The notes: generated from the sequence alone by a model not told the origin. Positions 18,255 to 28,294 are shown, counted from the first letter of the stretch. The stretch is DNA of 64,000 nt from Bifidobacterium mellis (GCF_000967265.1 NZ_KQ033885.1:1469538-1533537), one strand, 5' to 3'. Translations and numbers: made by a program.

Positions 18255-21026
18255 CTACTTGCGTTCCACTTCCCGCATCTCGTAGGTCTCGATGATATCG
18301 CCCACCTCGATGTCGTTGAAGGAGCCCAGGTTGATGCCAGCCTCGTAGCCTTCGGACACCTCGTTGACGTCGTCCTTGAACCGGCGCAGGGAGGAGATCT
18401 CCAGGTCGTTGATGGTGACCACCCCGTTGCGGGCGATGCGAGCCTTGGTGCCCCGCTTGACGGTGCCGTCCTGGACCATGACGCCGGCGATGTTGCCGAA
18501 CTTGGAGGAGCGGAAGATCTCGCGGATCTCGGAGTGGGAGGTGGTGACCTCCTCGTACTCCGGCTTGAGCATACCCTTGAGTGCAGCCTCGATGTCCTCG
18601 ATGGCGTTGTAGATGACCGAGTAGTACTTGATCTCCACACCCTCGCGGTCGGCCAGATCCTGGACCTGCCTGTTGGGACGGACATTGAAGCCGATGATGA
18701 CGGCCTTGTCGACCGTGGCCAGGTTGACGTCGTTCTGGGTGATGGCGCCCACACCCCGGTGGATGACCTGGATCCCGACCTCGTCGGAGACCTCGATCTT
18801 CATCAGGGAGTCCTCCAGGGCCTCGACCGAACCGGAGGAGTCGCCCTTGATGACAATGTTGAGCATGTCCACCTCGGACTTGGCGAACTGCTCCTTCAGG
18901 CTCTCCAGGGAGACCACCTTGCGACGCTTGGCCAGCTGCGCGGCGCGGGCCGAAGCCTCGCGCTTCTCGGCGATCTGACGAGCGGTGCGATCGTCGGGTG
19001 CGACCAGGAAGAGGTCACCGGCGGTGGGCACCGAGGTAAGACCAAGCACCTGGACAGGTGTGGAAGGACCGGCAGCATCCATCTGCCGACCGTTCTCGTC
19101 CAGCATGGCGCGCACACGGCCATAGGCCGATCCAGCCACAATGGCATCGCCCACATGCAGGGTCCCCTGCTGGACCAACACAGTGGCCACAGCCCCGCGT
19201 CCCTTGTCCAGACGGGCCTCGACCGTGGCGCCGCGAGCGTCCATGTCGGGGTTGGCCCGAAGGTCAAGGTCGGCGTCGGCAGTCAGCAGGACGGCCTCCA
19301 GGAGCTTGTCCACGTTGGTGCCCAGCTTGGCGGAGATGTCGACGAACATGGTGTCGCCGCCGTACTCTTCGGATACCAGACCGAACTCGGTCAGCTGGCC
19401 GCGCACCTTCTGGGGGTTGGCTCCCTCGACATCAATCTTGTTGACAGCCACCACGATGGGTACATGGGCGGCCTGCGCATGGTTGATGGCCTCCACGGTC
19501 TGCGGCATGACGCCGTCGTCCGCGGCCACCACCAGGACAGCCACATCGGTCAGCTCGGCACCACGGGCACGCATGGCCGTAAAGGCCTCGTGGCCGGGGG
19601 TGTCCAGGAAGGTGATCTTGCGATCCTCCCCGTCCAGGGTGACCGTGGCCTGGTAGGCCCCGATGCGCTGGGTGATGCCGCCAGCCTCCTGGGTGGTCGT
19701 GTTGGTCTTGCGGATGGTGTCCAGCAACCGGGTCTTGCCGTGGTCGACATGGCCCATGACCGTGACCACCGGAGGCCTGGGCTGCAGGTTCTTGTCGTCC
19801 TGGTCCTCACGTTCTTCGTCCAGGTTGATGTCGAACTGCTGAAGAAGCTCCTTGTCCTCCTCCTCGGCGGAGACGATGCGGATCTTCCACCCGATCTCAT
19901 CGCCCAGGATCTGGAAGGTGGCCTCATCCAGGGACTGGGTGGCCGTGGCCATCTCGCCCAGGTGGAAGAGGACCGTGACCAGGGCGGCGGGGTTGACGTT
20001 GATCTTGTCAGCCAGGTCGGCCAGGGTGGCGCCCTGGCGCAGCTTGACGGTACGGCCATTGCCGGCAGGGATGCGCACGCCGCCAATGACGGGTGCCTTC
20101 ATCTCCTGGAATTCATGCCTCTTGGCCATCCGATTCTTGCGGGCCTTGGAGGACTTGCCTCCCTGGCGACCGAATGCTCCAGCAGCGCCGCCGCGACCGC
20201 GACCACCACGGCCTGAACCGCCGCGGAAGCCACCTGAGGGCGCCGATGAAGCACCGCCGAAACGACTGCCGCCGCCCTGATGCGTCTGCTGTCCGGGACG
20301 GCTATGGCCCCACTGCCCTGGGCGGGCGCCCTGTCCGGTGCGACCGCCGCGACCGTTGCGGAATCCGCCCCGACCCCTGCGGGAGTCGTTGACGGTGGGT
20401 CTGGCCATGGGGTGCGGCCTGGGGATGTCCGAAGGCATAGGGGCCTTCATCCCCTGCTTGCGGCTGAAAGGATTGTTGCCTGGACGAGGCGCGGATGCTC
20501 CCGGCCGTGCGCCATGACGTGCCGCCGCAGCGTTGGAGCCACCGGGACGACCGTTGTTGCGCGAGCCCTGGGGGCCGGGCCTGCCCATGGCTGAAGGCTT
20601 GGGGCCACGGGACTGGTTGCGCTGCTCGTGCTCGTTGCGGTTGCCCTGGGGGGCACCGGGCTTGGGGAAGTGGCCACCGGGACGCTGCTGACCCCGCGGC
20701 GCATCACCGCCGGCCGAGGGCCGACGGTTCTGTCCGGGCTTGGGCCCAGGTGTGGACTGCTGGGTGCCACCGGACTGCGGGCGGCCATGCTGACCCTGGC
20801 CGCTTCCATGATTAGGGCTGCCGGGGCGGGCATTTCGTGCAGCGGCCTGACCAGCGTCGCCCTGTCCCTTCTGCGGGAAAGCGTTCTTGAGTCGACGAAC
20901 CACAGGGGCCTCGACAGTGGAGGATGCGGACTTGACGAACTCGCCCATGTCCTTCAATTTCGCCAGAACAGTCTTGCTGTCTACGCCAAATTCCTTGGCC
21001 AGCTCATACACGCGTGCTTTGGGCAC
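18255..21026 (-). CDS. infB: Translation initiation factor IF-2
   Basis: IF-2 is the GTPase that brings initiator tRNA to the ribosome and promotes subunit joining. The 923 residues comprise an IF2_N domain ([19 protein letters not shown]), a second N-terminal arm of about 260 residues that is extremely rich in Gly, Pro, Arg, Gln and Asn with RGG-like runs, a second IF2_N-like domain around 325-380, and the GTPase core with GHVDHGK (P-loop), DTPGHEAF (G3) and NKID (G4). The remaining C-terminal domains end in the [10 protein letters not shown] segment. The low-complexity arm is longer than in most bacteria but usual in actinobacteria. It follows nusA by 183 bp. Confidence 0.98.
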   Translation of the reverse strand: MPKARVYELAKEFGVDSKTVLAKLKDMGEFVKSASSTVEAPVVRRLKNAFPQKGQGDAGQAAARNARPGSPNHGSGQGQHGRPQSGGTQQSTPGPKPGQNRRPSAGGDAPRGQQRPGGHFPKPGAPQGNRNEHEQRNQSRGPKPSAMGRPGPQGSRNNGRPGGSNAAAARHGARPGASAPRPGNNPFSRKQGMKAPMPSDIPRPHPMARPTVNDSRRGRGGFRNGRGGRTGQGARPGQWGHSRPGQQTHQGGGSRFGGASSAPSGGFRGGSGRGGRGRGGAAGAFGRQGGKSSKARKNRMAKRHEFQEMKAPVIGGVRIPAGNGRTVKLRQGATLADLADKINVNPAALVTVLFHLGEMATATQSLDEATFQILGDEIGWKIRIVSAEEEDKELLQQFDINLDEEREDQDDKNLQPRPPVVTVMGHVDHGKTRLLDTIRKTNTTTQEAGGITQRIGAYQATVTLDGEDRKITFLDTPGHEAFTAMRARGAELTDVAVLVVAADDGVMPQTVEAINHAQAAHVPIVVAVNKIDVEGANPQKVRGQLTEFGLVSEEYGGDTMFVDISAKLGTNVDKLLEAVLLTADADLDLRANPDMDARGATVEARLDKGRGAVATVLVQQGTLHVGDAIVAGSAYGRVRAMLDENGRQMDAAGPSTPVQVLGLTSVPTAGDLFLVAPDDRTARQIAEKREASARAAQLAKRRKVVSLESLKEQFAKSEVDMLNIVIKGDSSGSVEALEDSLMKIEVSDEVGIQVIHRGVGAITQNDVNLATVDKAVIIGFNVRPNRQVQDLADREGVEIKYYSVIYNAIEDIEAALKGMLKPEYEEVTTSHSEIREIFRSSKFGNIAGVMVQDGTVKRGTKARIARNGVVTINDLEISSLRRFKDDVNEVSEGYEAGINLGSFNDIEVGDIIETYEMREVERK

Positions 21027-21209
21027 TTACTTTCTCCTTACCGGACCGCGCATATGACCGGCGCGATCACTCTTTCATGACGGCGAACATATCCTGTCTC
21101 ATCGTGCGACCATGATCGTGTTACCTCGTCTCTGTGCCGGGGCCGACGGCATGAACCACCGGACTCGGGATACCGGGTCCAGCATACTCGCGTCGTCGGA
21201 TGTTTGCTC

Positions 21210-22268
21210 TCAGGCGTCTTCACCGGCAGCCGAAGCCGATTGCGCCTGCAGCTCACGCAGTTTTTGCTGGTGTGCCTCCTCGGACTCGATGCCGATCTTC
21301 CAGCCGGTCAGCTTGGCGGCAAGACGGGCGTTCTGGCCCTCTTTACCGATGGCCAGGGAGAGCTGGGCGTCCTTGATGAAAGCAATGGCCGTGCGGTTGG
21401 ACTCGCTGACGATCTGCACCTGGCGGACCACGGCCGGAGACAGGGCCGCAGCCACAAACTCGGCAGGATTCTTGGACCAGTCGACAATGTCGATCTTCTC
21501 AGGTCCCAGGTTCTCCATGACTGCACGGACGCGAGCGCCCCCCGGGCCGATCAGCGCACCCTTGGGATTGACCCCCTTGGTGTTGGCACGGACCGCGATC
21601 TTGGTTCTGGCCCCGGCCTCACGGGCAATGGCCATGATGGAGACTGCGCCGGAGACCAGCTCGGGCACCTCCCGTTCGAAGAGGCGGCGAACCAGCTCCG
21701 GATGGGAACGCGACACGATGATTTCCGGCCCCTTGAGCCCACGGGAGACATTGACCACGTAGACACGGATCCGCTGGCCGTGCCGGTAATGCTCTCCAGG
21801 CACCTGCTCGCGGCGGGGCAGAATGGCCTCGACATTATCTACGGCCACATGCACATTGCCGGGATCGCTGGCATCCTGCTGCACGATTCCAGTAATCAGA
21901 TGGCCCTTCTGACCCGAGAAGGCTCCGAACACACGCTCGTCATCGGCCTGGCGGAAGAGCTGGCGGATGACCTGGCGGGCCGTGGAGGCCGCCAGCCGAT
22001 CGAAGTCCTTCGGTGTGTCGTCGTATTCCTCGCCCAGATCGTATCCAGGTTCAGGCTCTTCGGGGGTGGGTTCGCGAGCAATCTCGTCCTGTGCCCAGAT
22101 GGTAAAAGTCCCCGCACGTTCGTCCAGCTCCACACGTGCGTGTTTGGCTGCATGAGGCGACTTCTGGTAGGCCAGAAGAAGGGCCTCGCTCAATGCTTGA
22201 TCCAAGGTCTCGGCATCAATCCCTTGTTCGTGTGCCAGCTGATGAATTTCAGCCAGGTCCAGTTCCAT
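21210..22268 (-). CDS. nusA: Transcription termination/antitermination factor NusA
   Basis: NusA binds RNA polymerase and nascent RNA and modulates pausing, termination and antitermination. The 352 residues have the N-terminal polymerase-binding domain (from MELDLAEIHQLAHEQG), an S1 RNA-binding domain (about 120-190) and two KH domains with the GPGGARVRAV and IGKEGQNARLA loops, ending without the C-terminal acidic repeats of E. coli, which is typical of actinobacteria. No rimP gene lies upstream and no ylxR lies between nusA and infB, unlike the common order. A lipoprotein gene diverges from it 71 bp away. Confidence 0.96.
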   Translation of the reverse strand: MELDLAEIHQLAHEQGIDAETLDQALSEALLLAYQKSPHAAKHARVELDERAGTFTIWAQDEIAREPTPEEPEPGYDLGEEYDDTPKDFDRLAASTARQVIRQLFRQADDERVFGAFSGQKGHLITGIVQQDASDPGNVHVAVDNVEAILPRREQVPGEHYRHGQRIRVYVVNVSRGLKGPEIIVSRSHPELVRRLFEREVPELVSGAVSIMAIAREAGARTKIAVRANTKGVNPKGALIGPGGARVRAVMENLGPEKIDIVDWSKNPAEFVAAALSPAVVRQVQIVSESNRTAIAFIKDAQLSLAIGKEGQNARLAAKLTGWKIGIESEEAHQQKLRELQAQSASAAGEDA

Positions 22269-22339
22269 GTCAAGACCTCCTATGAAGTTATTCAGACCGT
22301 GCTTCTTTTAGTCTGCAATGCCTACTATTCTAGCCTTTC

Positions 22340-23221
22340 ATGCAGACACAGCCGGTTCCCGAACACCAAGGGTGGGCGAGTCGTCGGCCAACCATCCTGG
22401 CACGACGAATGAGGGCCGGTATCGCAGTTCTTCTGCTGGCTGTCACCATCTCAGGATGTGCACCCTCAGCGGTGCATGTCAGCCAGCACGACCCCGACAA
22501 TCTCCGTCCCACAGCCTGTGAGCAGGCATGGACCCGAGCCCGGCAGTCGGAACGGCTTCAAAAAGATCAGGCAGATACCCGGGCCCAAGCCTGGGTCCAA
22601 GCGGCCCGTGAGTGCCCTGCTCGCCTGGACGAAGCCACGGTACACGCAGCCCAGGCTTTGGCGGCGTCCCAAGGCGGGCAGGCCAGTCGTCAAACAGCTA
22701 CGTTGAGGCTGGTCCAGGCTGCACAGCGGTTGGACCCCCTGGCCAAGGCGCTGCCCGTTGAATTGGCCGATCAGGCCATCACAGGCGAAGACCGTTCCGG
22801 ATTCGCACTCTCGGTGCTCGCAGCACGCAGGACGGATGCCGCCTGGATGCTCACCCTAGCCGATGCACACACTGCTGCCGCGCAGATTCTGGTCGGTCAC
22901 GCCAAGCACGATCCCCGGCAGGGGGTCTATCCCACCACTGATCTACTGGCGCACCCCGACGAGTGCACCGACCCCGCCAACGGAATACAGACCCCTACCC
23001 CTGCCCTGATCGAGATGGATACGGCCCGGACCCTGCTGGCCGTGGGGAGAAAACTGAACGGCTCCTCAGGCACCATACGAACTGACGCCAGCCAGAACGC
23101 GAAAAGCCACCAGCAGGCCACATCGGCCCTTGTCGACATGATCGTAGCCCACATGTCCATGGCCATGAACCTCGGCTACCCGGCCACATCGTCAACCCTG
23201 CTGCAGACACCAAAGCGCTGA
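22340..23221 (+). CDS. Putative lipoprotein of unknown function
   Basis: The family is not recognised. A signal peptide with the lipobox ISGC places the lipidated Cys at residue 40 if the first ATG is used, or at residue 17 from the in-frame ATG at 22409 (MRAGIAVLLLAVTISGC). Neither start has a clear ribosome-binding site. The mature protein, about 250 residues, is strongly helical, rich in Ala and Gln, and has several Cys (CEQAW, ECPAR, DECTD) that could form disulfides outside the cell. A helix-rich pattern with repeated Ala-Gln heptads suggests a bundle. It is divergent from nusA. Confidence 0.7.
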   Translation: MQTQPVPEHQGWASRRPTILARRMRAGIAVLLLAVTISGCAPSAVHVSQHDPDNLRPTACEQAWTRARQSERLQKDQADTRAQAWVQAARECPARLDEATVHAAQALAASQGGQASRQTATLRLVQAAQRLDPLAKALPVELADQAITGEDRSGFALSVLAARRTDAAWMLTLADAHTAAAQILVGHAKHDPRQGVYPTTDLLAHPDECTDPANGIQTPTPALIEMDTARTLLAVGRKLNGSSGTIRTDASQNAKSHQQATSALVDMIVAHMSMAMNLGYPATSSTLLQTPKR

Positions 23222-23763
23222 CGTCCAGGCCAGGCCAGGCCACCCGTAGGTTGCGTTGATCGCACTCGCGAGTTCTCCCATACGTATATACAAGCAACCC
23301 AGGCCATTCATGCTTAAAACCTGATTCATCGTGAAGATCAATCATCAGGCGCACAAATCAATTATTGCTTACTGCAGATTTAACGAAACCTTGCGGGTGG
23401 CGTCAAAGGCTCGGGTGGTGATATTATAGAACGTGTTCCACAGGAGTATTCCATAGGAACGCAGGGGGGTATGAACCCGTGCAGTGTAGGAGGCGACCTG
23501 GTGCTGGCCACCACATCGCCTTCTGCATTGGACGGTCTTTTTCTTTGCTCGGCATGGCGGCTCATGGCCATGCCGGACTATGTAGCCGGCGAGGGCATGC
23601 TGAAGACTCGTCACGTCTGACAATCCGTAAATAAATCGGGTGTCATTCTTTCGGTTACCACGTAAAGAGCCGGTCTTCTATGGACTGCATATCAGCAGCA
23701 ATTACGAACTTGATGCTCCAAGTGAGCCACCACAACAGTGCAATGCGGCAACAGGATTAACCA
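23222..23763. other. 0.54 kb intergenic stretch, poorly coding
   Basis: This space between the lipoprotein gene and tRNA-Ser(CGA) is less GC-rich than its surroundings and contains no gene with family features. I see a short plus-strand frame with a strong ribosome-binding site (listed separately) and an overlapping minus-strand frame of 84 codons that lacks one. No SRP RNA, tmRNA or RNase P signature was found in it. It may be a site of past gene loss or hold a small RNA. Confidence 0.5.
23471..23620 (+). CDS. Possible small ORF, 49 codons, unknown
   Basis: An ATG with AGGGGGG one base upstream opens a frame of 49 codons ending in TGA (begins MNPCSVGGDL, ends KTRHV). The product has two Cys, a hydrophobic middle (LDGLFLCSAW) and no recognisable family. 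The ribosome-binding site is strong but almost touches the ATG, and an 84-codon frame overlaps on the other strand, so coding is doubtful. It could equally be part of a non-coding RNA. Confidence 0.2.
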   Translation: MNPCSVGGDLVLATTSPSALDGLFLCSAWRLMAMPDYVAGEGMLKTRHV

Positions 23764-23792
23764 TAAAAGGCCCCGACCGTAAGGCCAGGGCC
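23764..23792 (-). terminator. Intrinsic terminator after tRNA-Ser(CGA)
   Basis: On the minus strand GGCCCTGGCC pairs with GGTCGGGGCC (two G-U pairs) around a TTAC loop and is followed by TTTT. It lies 8 bases beyond the 3' end of the tRNA gene, in the right orientation to end its transcript. Confidence 0.88.
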
Positions 23793-23800
23793 AATGGGGG

Positions 23801-23886
23801 CGGTTGAGGCGAGATTCGAACTCGCGGAGGGAGTTGCCCTCACACGCTTTCGAGGCGTGCTCCTTAGACCGCTCGGACACTCAACC
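23801..23886 (-). tRNA. tRNA-Ser (anticodon CGA)
   Basis: A class II tRNA on the minus strand: acceptor stem GGTTGAG/CTCAACC, T arm with GTTCGAATC, a long variable arm, and the anticodon loop CTCGAAA reading CGA. The discriminator base is G and CCA is not encoded. It decodes UCG. A terminator follows at once. Confidence 0.96.
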
Positions 23887-23996
23887 ATGGTCGTTGCCCG
23901 ACACTGCCGAACAACAACTTTTCCATTATGCCACAGAGTCCCTACCTGGCAAGCGGCGTGGCGCAGTCGACCGTCACTATGGACACAACCCTGATG

Positions 23997-24962
23997 TCAA
24001 AGCGTCCGGCGGGCTCGGATGGCCTGTGCGCGTTCAGCAAGCTGGTCATCAGGCGGGTAGGCCACATGTTCCAGGGTCAGACCCCGAGCGTCTATGGGAC
24101 CGGTGGAACCTTCACGCAGGGGATGGGCTACCTTGTCGGCAAACCATTGCACGGACCGGCGTCCCTGGCCCACCTGAATACAGGCCGCGACCAACGAGCG
24201 GACCATGTTATGGGCAAATGCATCGGCTACGATCCGAAAGACGGTAAGCCCGGATTCCATGAAGGGAGGAAGGTATCCGACGGCGCTCTGTCCCGGAGCG
24301 GTCTCGAACAGATTCACGTTGGGAACCAGATCCCAGTGTGCGGCCAGGACCTTGCGGATGGTCGTACCGCCGGGGTTTGGCCTGGCGAAGGACCCGAAGT
24401 CATGCAGCCCGATACACACCGCTACAGCCTCGTTCATGGCTTGCAGATCCAGGCTCCCCTCCAGGTCCAGCACATAGCCCCGCATGCGTGGATCCCCTGG
24501 CTGACCGCCCTGGCTGACACGGTACAGGTAGGTGCGTTCCAGGGCAGAGAAGCGGGCATCGAAGCCGGTAGGGGCCATACTGAGACCGAGCAGAACGATG
24601 TCAGCAGGCAACAGGTGCCTGAGACGGCGTTCCAGGGCCAAAACCCCATCGACCCCCATATGCCCCCTGCAAGCCTGAAGCACAGCTGCTGGAATGTCCA
24701 GGTGCGCCACCTGATGAGATGCGTGGACCCCGGTGTCGGTCCTTCCTGCCACGACCAGTCTTGGCTCCCAGACAACTCGTCTATGGGCGATCCCGTCCTT
24801 TGATCTGTGTACTCCAGTGATCACAGACAGGGCATGCTCAATGCAACCCTGGACCGTACGAAGCCCAGGCTGACGGGCCCAGCCATGGAAACCGCCGCCG
24901 TCGTAGGCCAGATCCATGCGCAGCCTGACAAGGGACATCTTCCCTTCCTGTCGATCCTCCAT
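23997..24962 (-). CDS. truA: tRNA pseudouridine-38/39/40 synthase
   Basis: TruA modifies uridines 38-40 in the anticodon arm. The family features are a start region LRMDLAYDGGGFHGWARQPG, the catalytic GRTDTGVHA with its Asp near residue 80, the YLYRV segment and the C-terminal HNMVRSLV motif. The 321-residue length is slightly long because of inserts such as the stretch around residues 50-65. I chose the ATG with GGGAGG 5 bases upstream; an ATG nine codons in is the alternative. It lies downstream of rplQ, the usual place, but a terminator separates them. Confidence 0.95.
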   Translation of the reverse strand: MEDRQEGKMSLVRLRMDLAYDGGGFHGWARQPGLRTVQGCIEHALSVITGVHRSKDGIAHRRVVWEPRLVVAGRTDTGVHASHQVAHLDIPAAVLQACRGHMGVDGVLALERRLRHLLPADIVLLGLSMAPTGFDARFSALERTYLYRVSQGGQPGDPRMRGYVLDLEGSLDLQAMNEAVAVCIGLHDFGSFARPNPGGTTIRKVLAAHWDLVPNVNLFETAPGQSAVGYLPPFMESGLTVFRIVADAFAHNMVRSLVAACIQVGQGRRSVQWFADKVAHPLREGSTGPIDARGLTLEHVAYPPDDQLAERAQAIRARRTL

Positions 24963-24988
24963 CAAGACCTCCCTGGCACCAATGACAA

Positions 24989-25021
24989 ACGGGGCCGGAG
25001 AGCCATGCTCCCCGACCCCGT
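24989..25021 (-). terminator. Intrinsic terminator after rplQ
   Basis: On the minus strand ACGGGGTCGGGGAGC pairs with GCTCTCCGGCCCCGT over 15 positions (three G-U pairs) with a three-base loop, followed by TTTGTC. It sits 18 bases after the rplQ stop codon and ends the alpha operon before truA. Confidence 0.82.
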
Positions 25022-25039
25022 CACCAGAACAAAGACCGA

Positions 25040-25684
25040 TTACTCAGCGGCCTTCTCGGCATCCTCAGCCACGTCGGCATCCTCCTCGGCCTGGGCTTCA
25101 GTCTGATCCGCCTTGGCAGCGGTCTGCTCCAGATCCTCGGCGGCCTTGTCCGCCTGGGCCACGTCCTGATCGGACTCATTGGCCTCGACGGCCTGATCGA
25201 CAGCGTCCTTGGCTGCGCCTTCGGCGACGGCCGCATCAGTGGCTGCAGCCACCTCGGCGTTGTCGTCCTTGGCAGCCACCTTGGCTGCGGACTCGGCCTC
25301 CTTGACGACGGCCTTCTTGGCCGATAGAGGCTCAGTGACCAGCTCAATCACGGCCTGCGGGGAGTTGTCTCCACGGCGGGGCGCAATCTTGGTGATGCGG
25401 GTGTAGCCACCCTCACGCTGCTGCATCTGCTCGGCAATCTGCGTGAACAGGATGTGGACCACAGACTTGTCGCGGATGACACGCATGACGCGGCGACGGG
25501 CGGGCAGATCCCCACGCTTGGCGAAGGTGATCAGCCGCTCAGCCAGCGGACGCAGGCGCTTGGCCTTGGGCAGGGTGGTCGTGATACGGCCGTTGGCGAA
25601 GAGGCTGGTGGCCATGTTGGCCAGCATCAGCCGCTCGTGTGCGGGGCTGGAGGCCAGACGTGGGCCCTTGCTAGGTTTTGGCAT
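25040..25684 (-). CDS. rplQ: Large ribosomal subunit protein bL17 with an acidic C-terminal tail
   Basis: Residues 1 to about 118 form a normal L17, from [21 protein letters not shown] through the [19 protein letters not shown] region to the end of the fold near [10 protein letters not shown]. The remaining 90 or so residues are low-complexity, almost only Ala, Glu, Asp, Val and Lys, and strongly acidic, which is unusual for a ribosomal protein. Actinobacterial L17 often has such extensions, but this one is long. It is the last gene of the alpha operon. Confidence 0.97.
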   Translation of the reverse strand: MPKPSKGPRLASSPAHERLMLANMATSLFANGRITTTLPKAKRLRPLAERLITFAKRGDLPARRRVMRVIRDKSVVHILFTQIAEQMQQREGGYTRITKIAPRRGDNSPQAVIELVTEPLSAKKAVVKEAESAAKVAAKDDNAEVAAATDAAVAEGAAKDAVDQAVEANESDQDVAQADKAAEDLEQTAAKADQTEAQAEEDADVAEDAEKAAE

Positions 25685-25810
25685 TGGATTATCTCCTTAC
25701 GGCCCGGGAGGACAGGTGGGCATACGCCCGAACATCCGACTTCCCGGAATTACTGTCAGCAGGCGACGGAACCCTTCCCCCTCGCCCGCTCATACGAAGG
25801 CTGCTACCCT

Positions 25811-26806
25811 TCACTCGTCATCAGGCGAGAAGAAGGTGCCCCCCTCGAGATTATTGGTGTCGAAGCCCAGCGGGGAGGCCTTCAGCGACAGCCCCATGCC
25901 CTCAAGCTTCTCCTTGACCTCGTCGATGGACTTCATGCCGAAGTTGCGGATGTCCAGCAGATCCTGCTCGGTATGCGAAACCAGCTCGCCGATGGTATGG
26001 ATTCCTTCGCGCTTGAGGCAGTTGTAGGAACGCTGCGTCAGGTTCAGGTCCTCAATCGGCACGGACATCTGCGGATCCGCCTCTTCCACCACAGGCTCGG
26101 GTCCGACTTCCACGCCCTCGGCCTGGGTGTTGAGCTCGCGGCAGAGGCCGAAGAGCTCGACCAGGGTCGACCCGGCGGACGCCACCGCGTCACGCGGCGA
26201 GATGGCGGGCTTGGTCTCCACGTCCAGGATCAGCTTGTCGAAATCCGTGCGCTGCTCGACACGGGTGGCCTCGACCTTGTAGCTGACCTTGAGCACAGGA
26301 GAGTAAATGGAATCGACCGGGATGCGGCCGATCTCATCGTTGTCCTGCTTGTTGAGCTGGGCCTGGACGTATCCACGCCCACGCTCCACCGTAAACTCGA
26401 TCTCCAGCTCGCCATCCTCGGCAAGGGTCGCGATATGCAGATCAGGATTGGCCACGGTGACGCCGGCCGGCGGAGTAATATCTCCGGCGGTGGCCTCGCC
26501 CTTGCCGCTCTTGCGCAAATACATGACCACGGGCTCGTCGTACTCGCTGGTCAGCACGATGCCTTTGATGTTGAGCAGGATCTCAGTGACGTCCTCCTCC
26601 ACACCTGGCAGCGTGGTGAACTCGTGCAGGGCACCCGAGATGCGGACCGAGGTCACAGCCGCACCGGGTATGGAGCTCAGCAGGGTACGACGCAGGGAGT
26701 TGCCCAGGGTGTACCCGAATCCGGGCTCCAAGGGCTCGATGGTGAAACGGGAGCGCTGGGCATTGACGACTTCTTCAGTAAGAGTCGGACGCTGTGCAAT
26801 AAGCAC
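25811..26806 (-). CDS. rpoA: DNA-directed RNA polymerase subunit alpha
   Basis: Alpha dimerises to nucleate polymerase assembly, and its C-terminal domain contacts promoters and activators. The N-terminal domain carries the conserved [28 protein letters not shown] segment across about residues 21-48, and the C-terminal domain has [19 protein letters not shown] and [16 protein letters not shown] chose the GTG that begins [11 protein letters not shown], because AAAGGA lies 8 bases upstream and bifidobacterial alpha subunits start there; the frame is open to 26845. Length 331. It lies between rpsK and rplQ, and no rpsD gene sits before it, unlike many actinobacteria. Confidence 0.97.
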   Translation of the reverse strand: MLIAQRPTLTEEVVNAQRSRFTIEPLEPGFGYTLGNSLRRTLLSSIPGAAVTSVRISGALHEFTTLPGVEEDVTEILLNIKGIVLTSEYDEPVVMYLRKSGKGEATAGDITPPAGVTVANPDLHIATLAEDGELEIEFTVERGRGYVQAQLNKQDNDEIGRIPVDSIYSPVLKVSYKVEATRVEQRTDFDKLILDVETKPAISPRDAVASAGSTLVELFGLCRELNTQAEGVEVGPEPVVEEADPQMSVPIEDLNLTQRSYNCLKREGIHTIGELVSHTEQDLLDIRNFGMKSIDEVKEKLEGMGLSLKASPLGFDTNNLEGGTFFSPDDE

Positions 26807-26881
26807 TGTTGCTATCCTTTCAGCTCCGACCGGTGGTGCACTCACCGGTCTTCGCGGGTGGATTCATGGGTTTTCTAGTGC

Positions 26882-27280
26882 TCAGACGCGACGGCGCTTG
26901 GGAGGACGAACGCCATTGTGTGCCTGTGGGGTCACATCGGAGATGGAACCGACCTCCAGGCCTGCGGACTGCAGGGAGCGGATGGCGGTCTCACGGCCCG
27001 AACCCGGGCCCTTGACGAAGACATCCACCTTCTTGACCCCATGCTCCATGGCCTTGCGGGCGGCGGATTCGGCAGCCATGCCCGCTGCGTAGGGGGTGGA
27101 CTTGCGGGAGCCCTTGAAGCCTACATCGCCGCCCGAGGCCCAGGCCACTACAGCACCGGAAGGATCGGTGATGGAGATGATGGTGTTGTTAAATGTTGAC
27201 TTGATATGCGCCTGCCCGACCGGAACCGACTTGCGATCCCGACGACGAGGCTTGCGCGCGGCCTGCTTTGCTGCTGCCAT
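26882..27280 (-). CDS. rpsK: Small ribosomal subunit protein uS11
   Basis: S11 lies on the platform of the 30S subunit near the mRNA exit path. The 132-residue protein has the basic N-terminal RKPRRRDRK patch and the conserved [26 protein letters not shown] and [14 protein letters not shown] segments, ending with RPPKRRRV. I used the ATG followed by AAAKQAARK, with an upstream AAGGAAACGAGGA purine run, although the frame is open to 27334. Confidence 0.98.
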   Translation of the reverse strand: MAAAKQAARKPRRRDRKSVPVGQAHIKSTFNNTIISITDPSGAVVAWASGGDVGFKGSRKSTPYAAGMAAESAARKAMEHGVKKVDVFVKGPGSGRETAIRSLQSAGLEVGSISDVTPQAHNGVRPPKRRRV

Positions 27281-27366
27281 TGATCCTCGTTTCCTTGTCA
27301 CGAATAACGAATAACTGATTGCTGTGCGAACCATCGGGGACCCTCATCCCCGCTTCGCATTCGGCC

Positions 27367-27744
27367 TTACTTGGTCGCCTTCTTCTTTCCGGCGACGGTG
27401 CGCTTGGGTCCCTTGCGGGTGCGGGCGTTGGTCTTGGTCCGCTGGCCGCGCACGGGCAGGCCCCGGCGGTGGCGCTGGCCCTGATAGCAATTGATCTGGA
27501 TCTTACGGCGAATATCGGCGTCGATCTCACGACGCAGATCACCCTCGATCTTGTAGTTTCCCTCGAGGTAATCACGCAGCGTAATGAGCTGCTCGTCCGT
27601 GAGATCCTTGACGCGGGTGTCCGGATTCACTCCGGTCGCGGCAAGTGTTTCCTTGGCGCGAGTACGCCCCACACCGAAGATGTAGGTGAGGGCTATCTCT
27701 ATGCGCTTCTCGTTGGGGATGTCGACTCCGGCAAGACGTGCCAT
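27367..27744 (-). CDS. rpsM: Small ribosomal subunit protein uS13
   Basis: S13 sits in the head of the 30S subunit and contacts the P-site tRNA and the 50S subunit. The protein begins [20 protein letters not shown] and shows the helix-two-turn-helix core and the [15 protein letters not shown] tail that reaches the tRNA. Length 125 is normal. The start is the ATG preceded by AAAGGAATCGCA; the frame is open upstream to 27813. Confidence 0.98.
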   Translation of the reverse strand: MARLAGVDIPNEKRIEIALTYIFGVGRTRAKETLAATGVNPDTRVKDLTDEQLITLRDYLEGNYKIEGDLRREIDADIRRKIQINCYQGQRHRRGLPVRGQRTKTNARTRKGPKRTVAGKKKATK

Positions 27745-27876
27745 TGCGATTCCTTTTTGCTCTACGCAGGTCGTGCACCGAGTCTTCCGGTCTCCCGGCC
27801 CGGGCCTGCGCACCCGGGGTTCAGCCTGTTGGCTGTGACTCAGCGCCTTTGGTGTTCGTTGCCGCTGGGAATCCGC

Positions 27877-27990
27877 TCAGCCCTGGCGCTGCTTGTGGCG
27901 TGGGTTTTTGCAGATCACCATGACGCGGCCGTGACGACGAATCACGCGGCAGTTCTCGCAGATTCTCTTCACACTAGGGCTGACCTTCAT
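27877..27990 (-). CDS. rpmJ: Large ribosomal subunit protein bL36 (zinc-binding form)
   Basis: The 37-residue protein begins [21 protein letters not shown] and ends KQRQG. Cys 11, Cys 14, Cys 27 and His 32 form the zinc ribbon of the C+ form of L36. It lies between infA and rpsM, its standard place in the alpha operon. Because of its size it is easily missed, but the motif is unmistakable. Confidence 0.97.
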   Translation of the reverse strand: MKVSPSVKRICENCRVIRRHGRVMVICKNPRHKQRQG

Positions 27991-28015
27991 GGTTTTCCTT
28001 TGCTTGTGTACCTTG

Positions 28016-28234
28016 TTACTTGTACCGGTACGTAATCCGTCCGCGGTTCAGATCGTAGGGACTCATTTCGAGCACCACCCGATCCTGGGGCAGAATGCGG
28101 ATGTAGTTCTTGCGCATTTTGCCGGAAATGGTGGCCAGCACCAGGTGCTTGTTCTCGAGCTCGACGCGGAACATCGCATTCGGGAGGGCCTCGACCACAC
28201 GCCCTTCCACCTCGATCACACCATCTTTTGCCAT
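28016..28234 (-). CDS. infA: Translation initiation factor IF-1
   Basis: IF-1 binds the 30S A site during initiation. The 72-residue protein begins [19 protein letters not shown] and contains the S1/OB-fold segments [18 protein letters not shown] and the end [12 protein letters not shown], identical in layout to bacterial IF-1. The ATG at 28234 is the family start; the frame is open to 28288. In most bacteria the gene lies next to adk or map in the spc operon, but here 12.9 kb of other genes separate it from adk, and it appears to have its own promoters. Confidence 0.98.
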   Translation of the reverse strand: MAKDGVIEVEGRVVEALPNAMFRVELENKHLVLATISGKMRKNYIRILPQDRVVLEMSPYDLNRGRITYRYK

Positions 28235-28294
28235 AAGCCTTCTATCCGATCCTCGGCCGGTTACACAGCGCGCCGAAAGACACGCCAAATGGTA

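Noticed and set aside
17502-20216. A 904-codon plus-strand frame opposite infB and truB
   Set aside because: It spans several well-supported minus-strand genes and its product is a Gly/Asp/His-rich sequence typical of antisense frames in GC-rich DNA.
23369-23623. An 84-codon minus-strand frame in the gap before tRNA-Ser(CGA)
   Set aside because: Starts with TTG and no ribosome-binding site, and overlaps another frame. Not supported as a gene.
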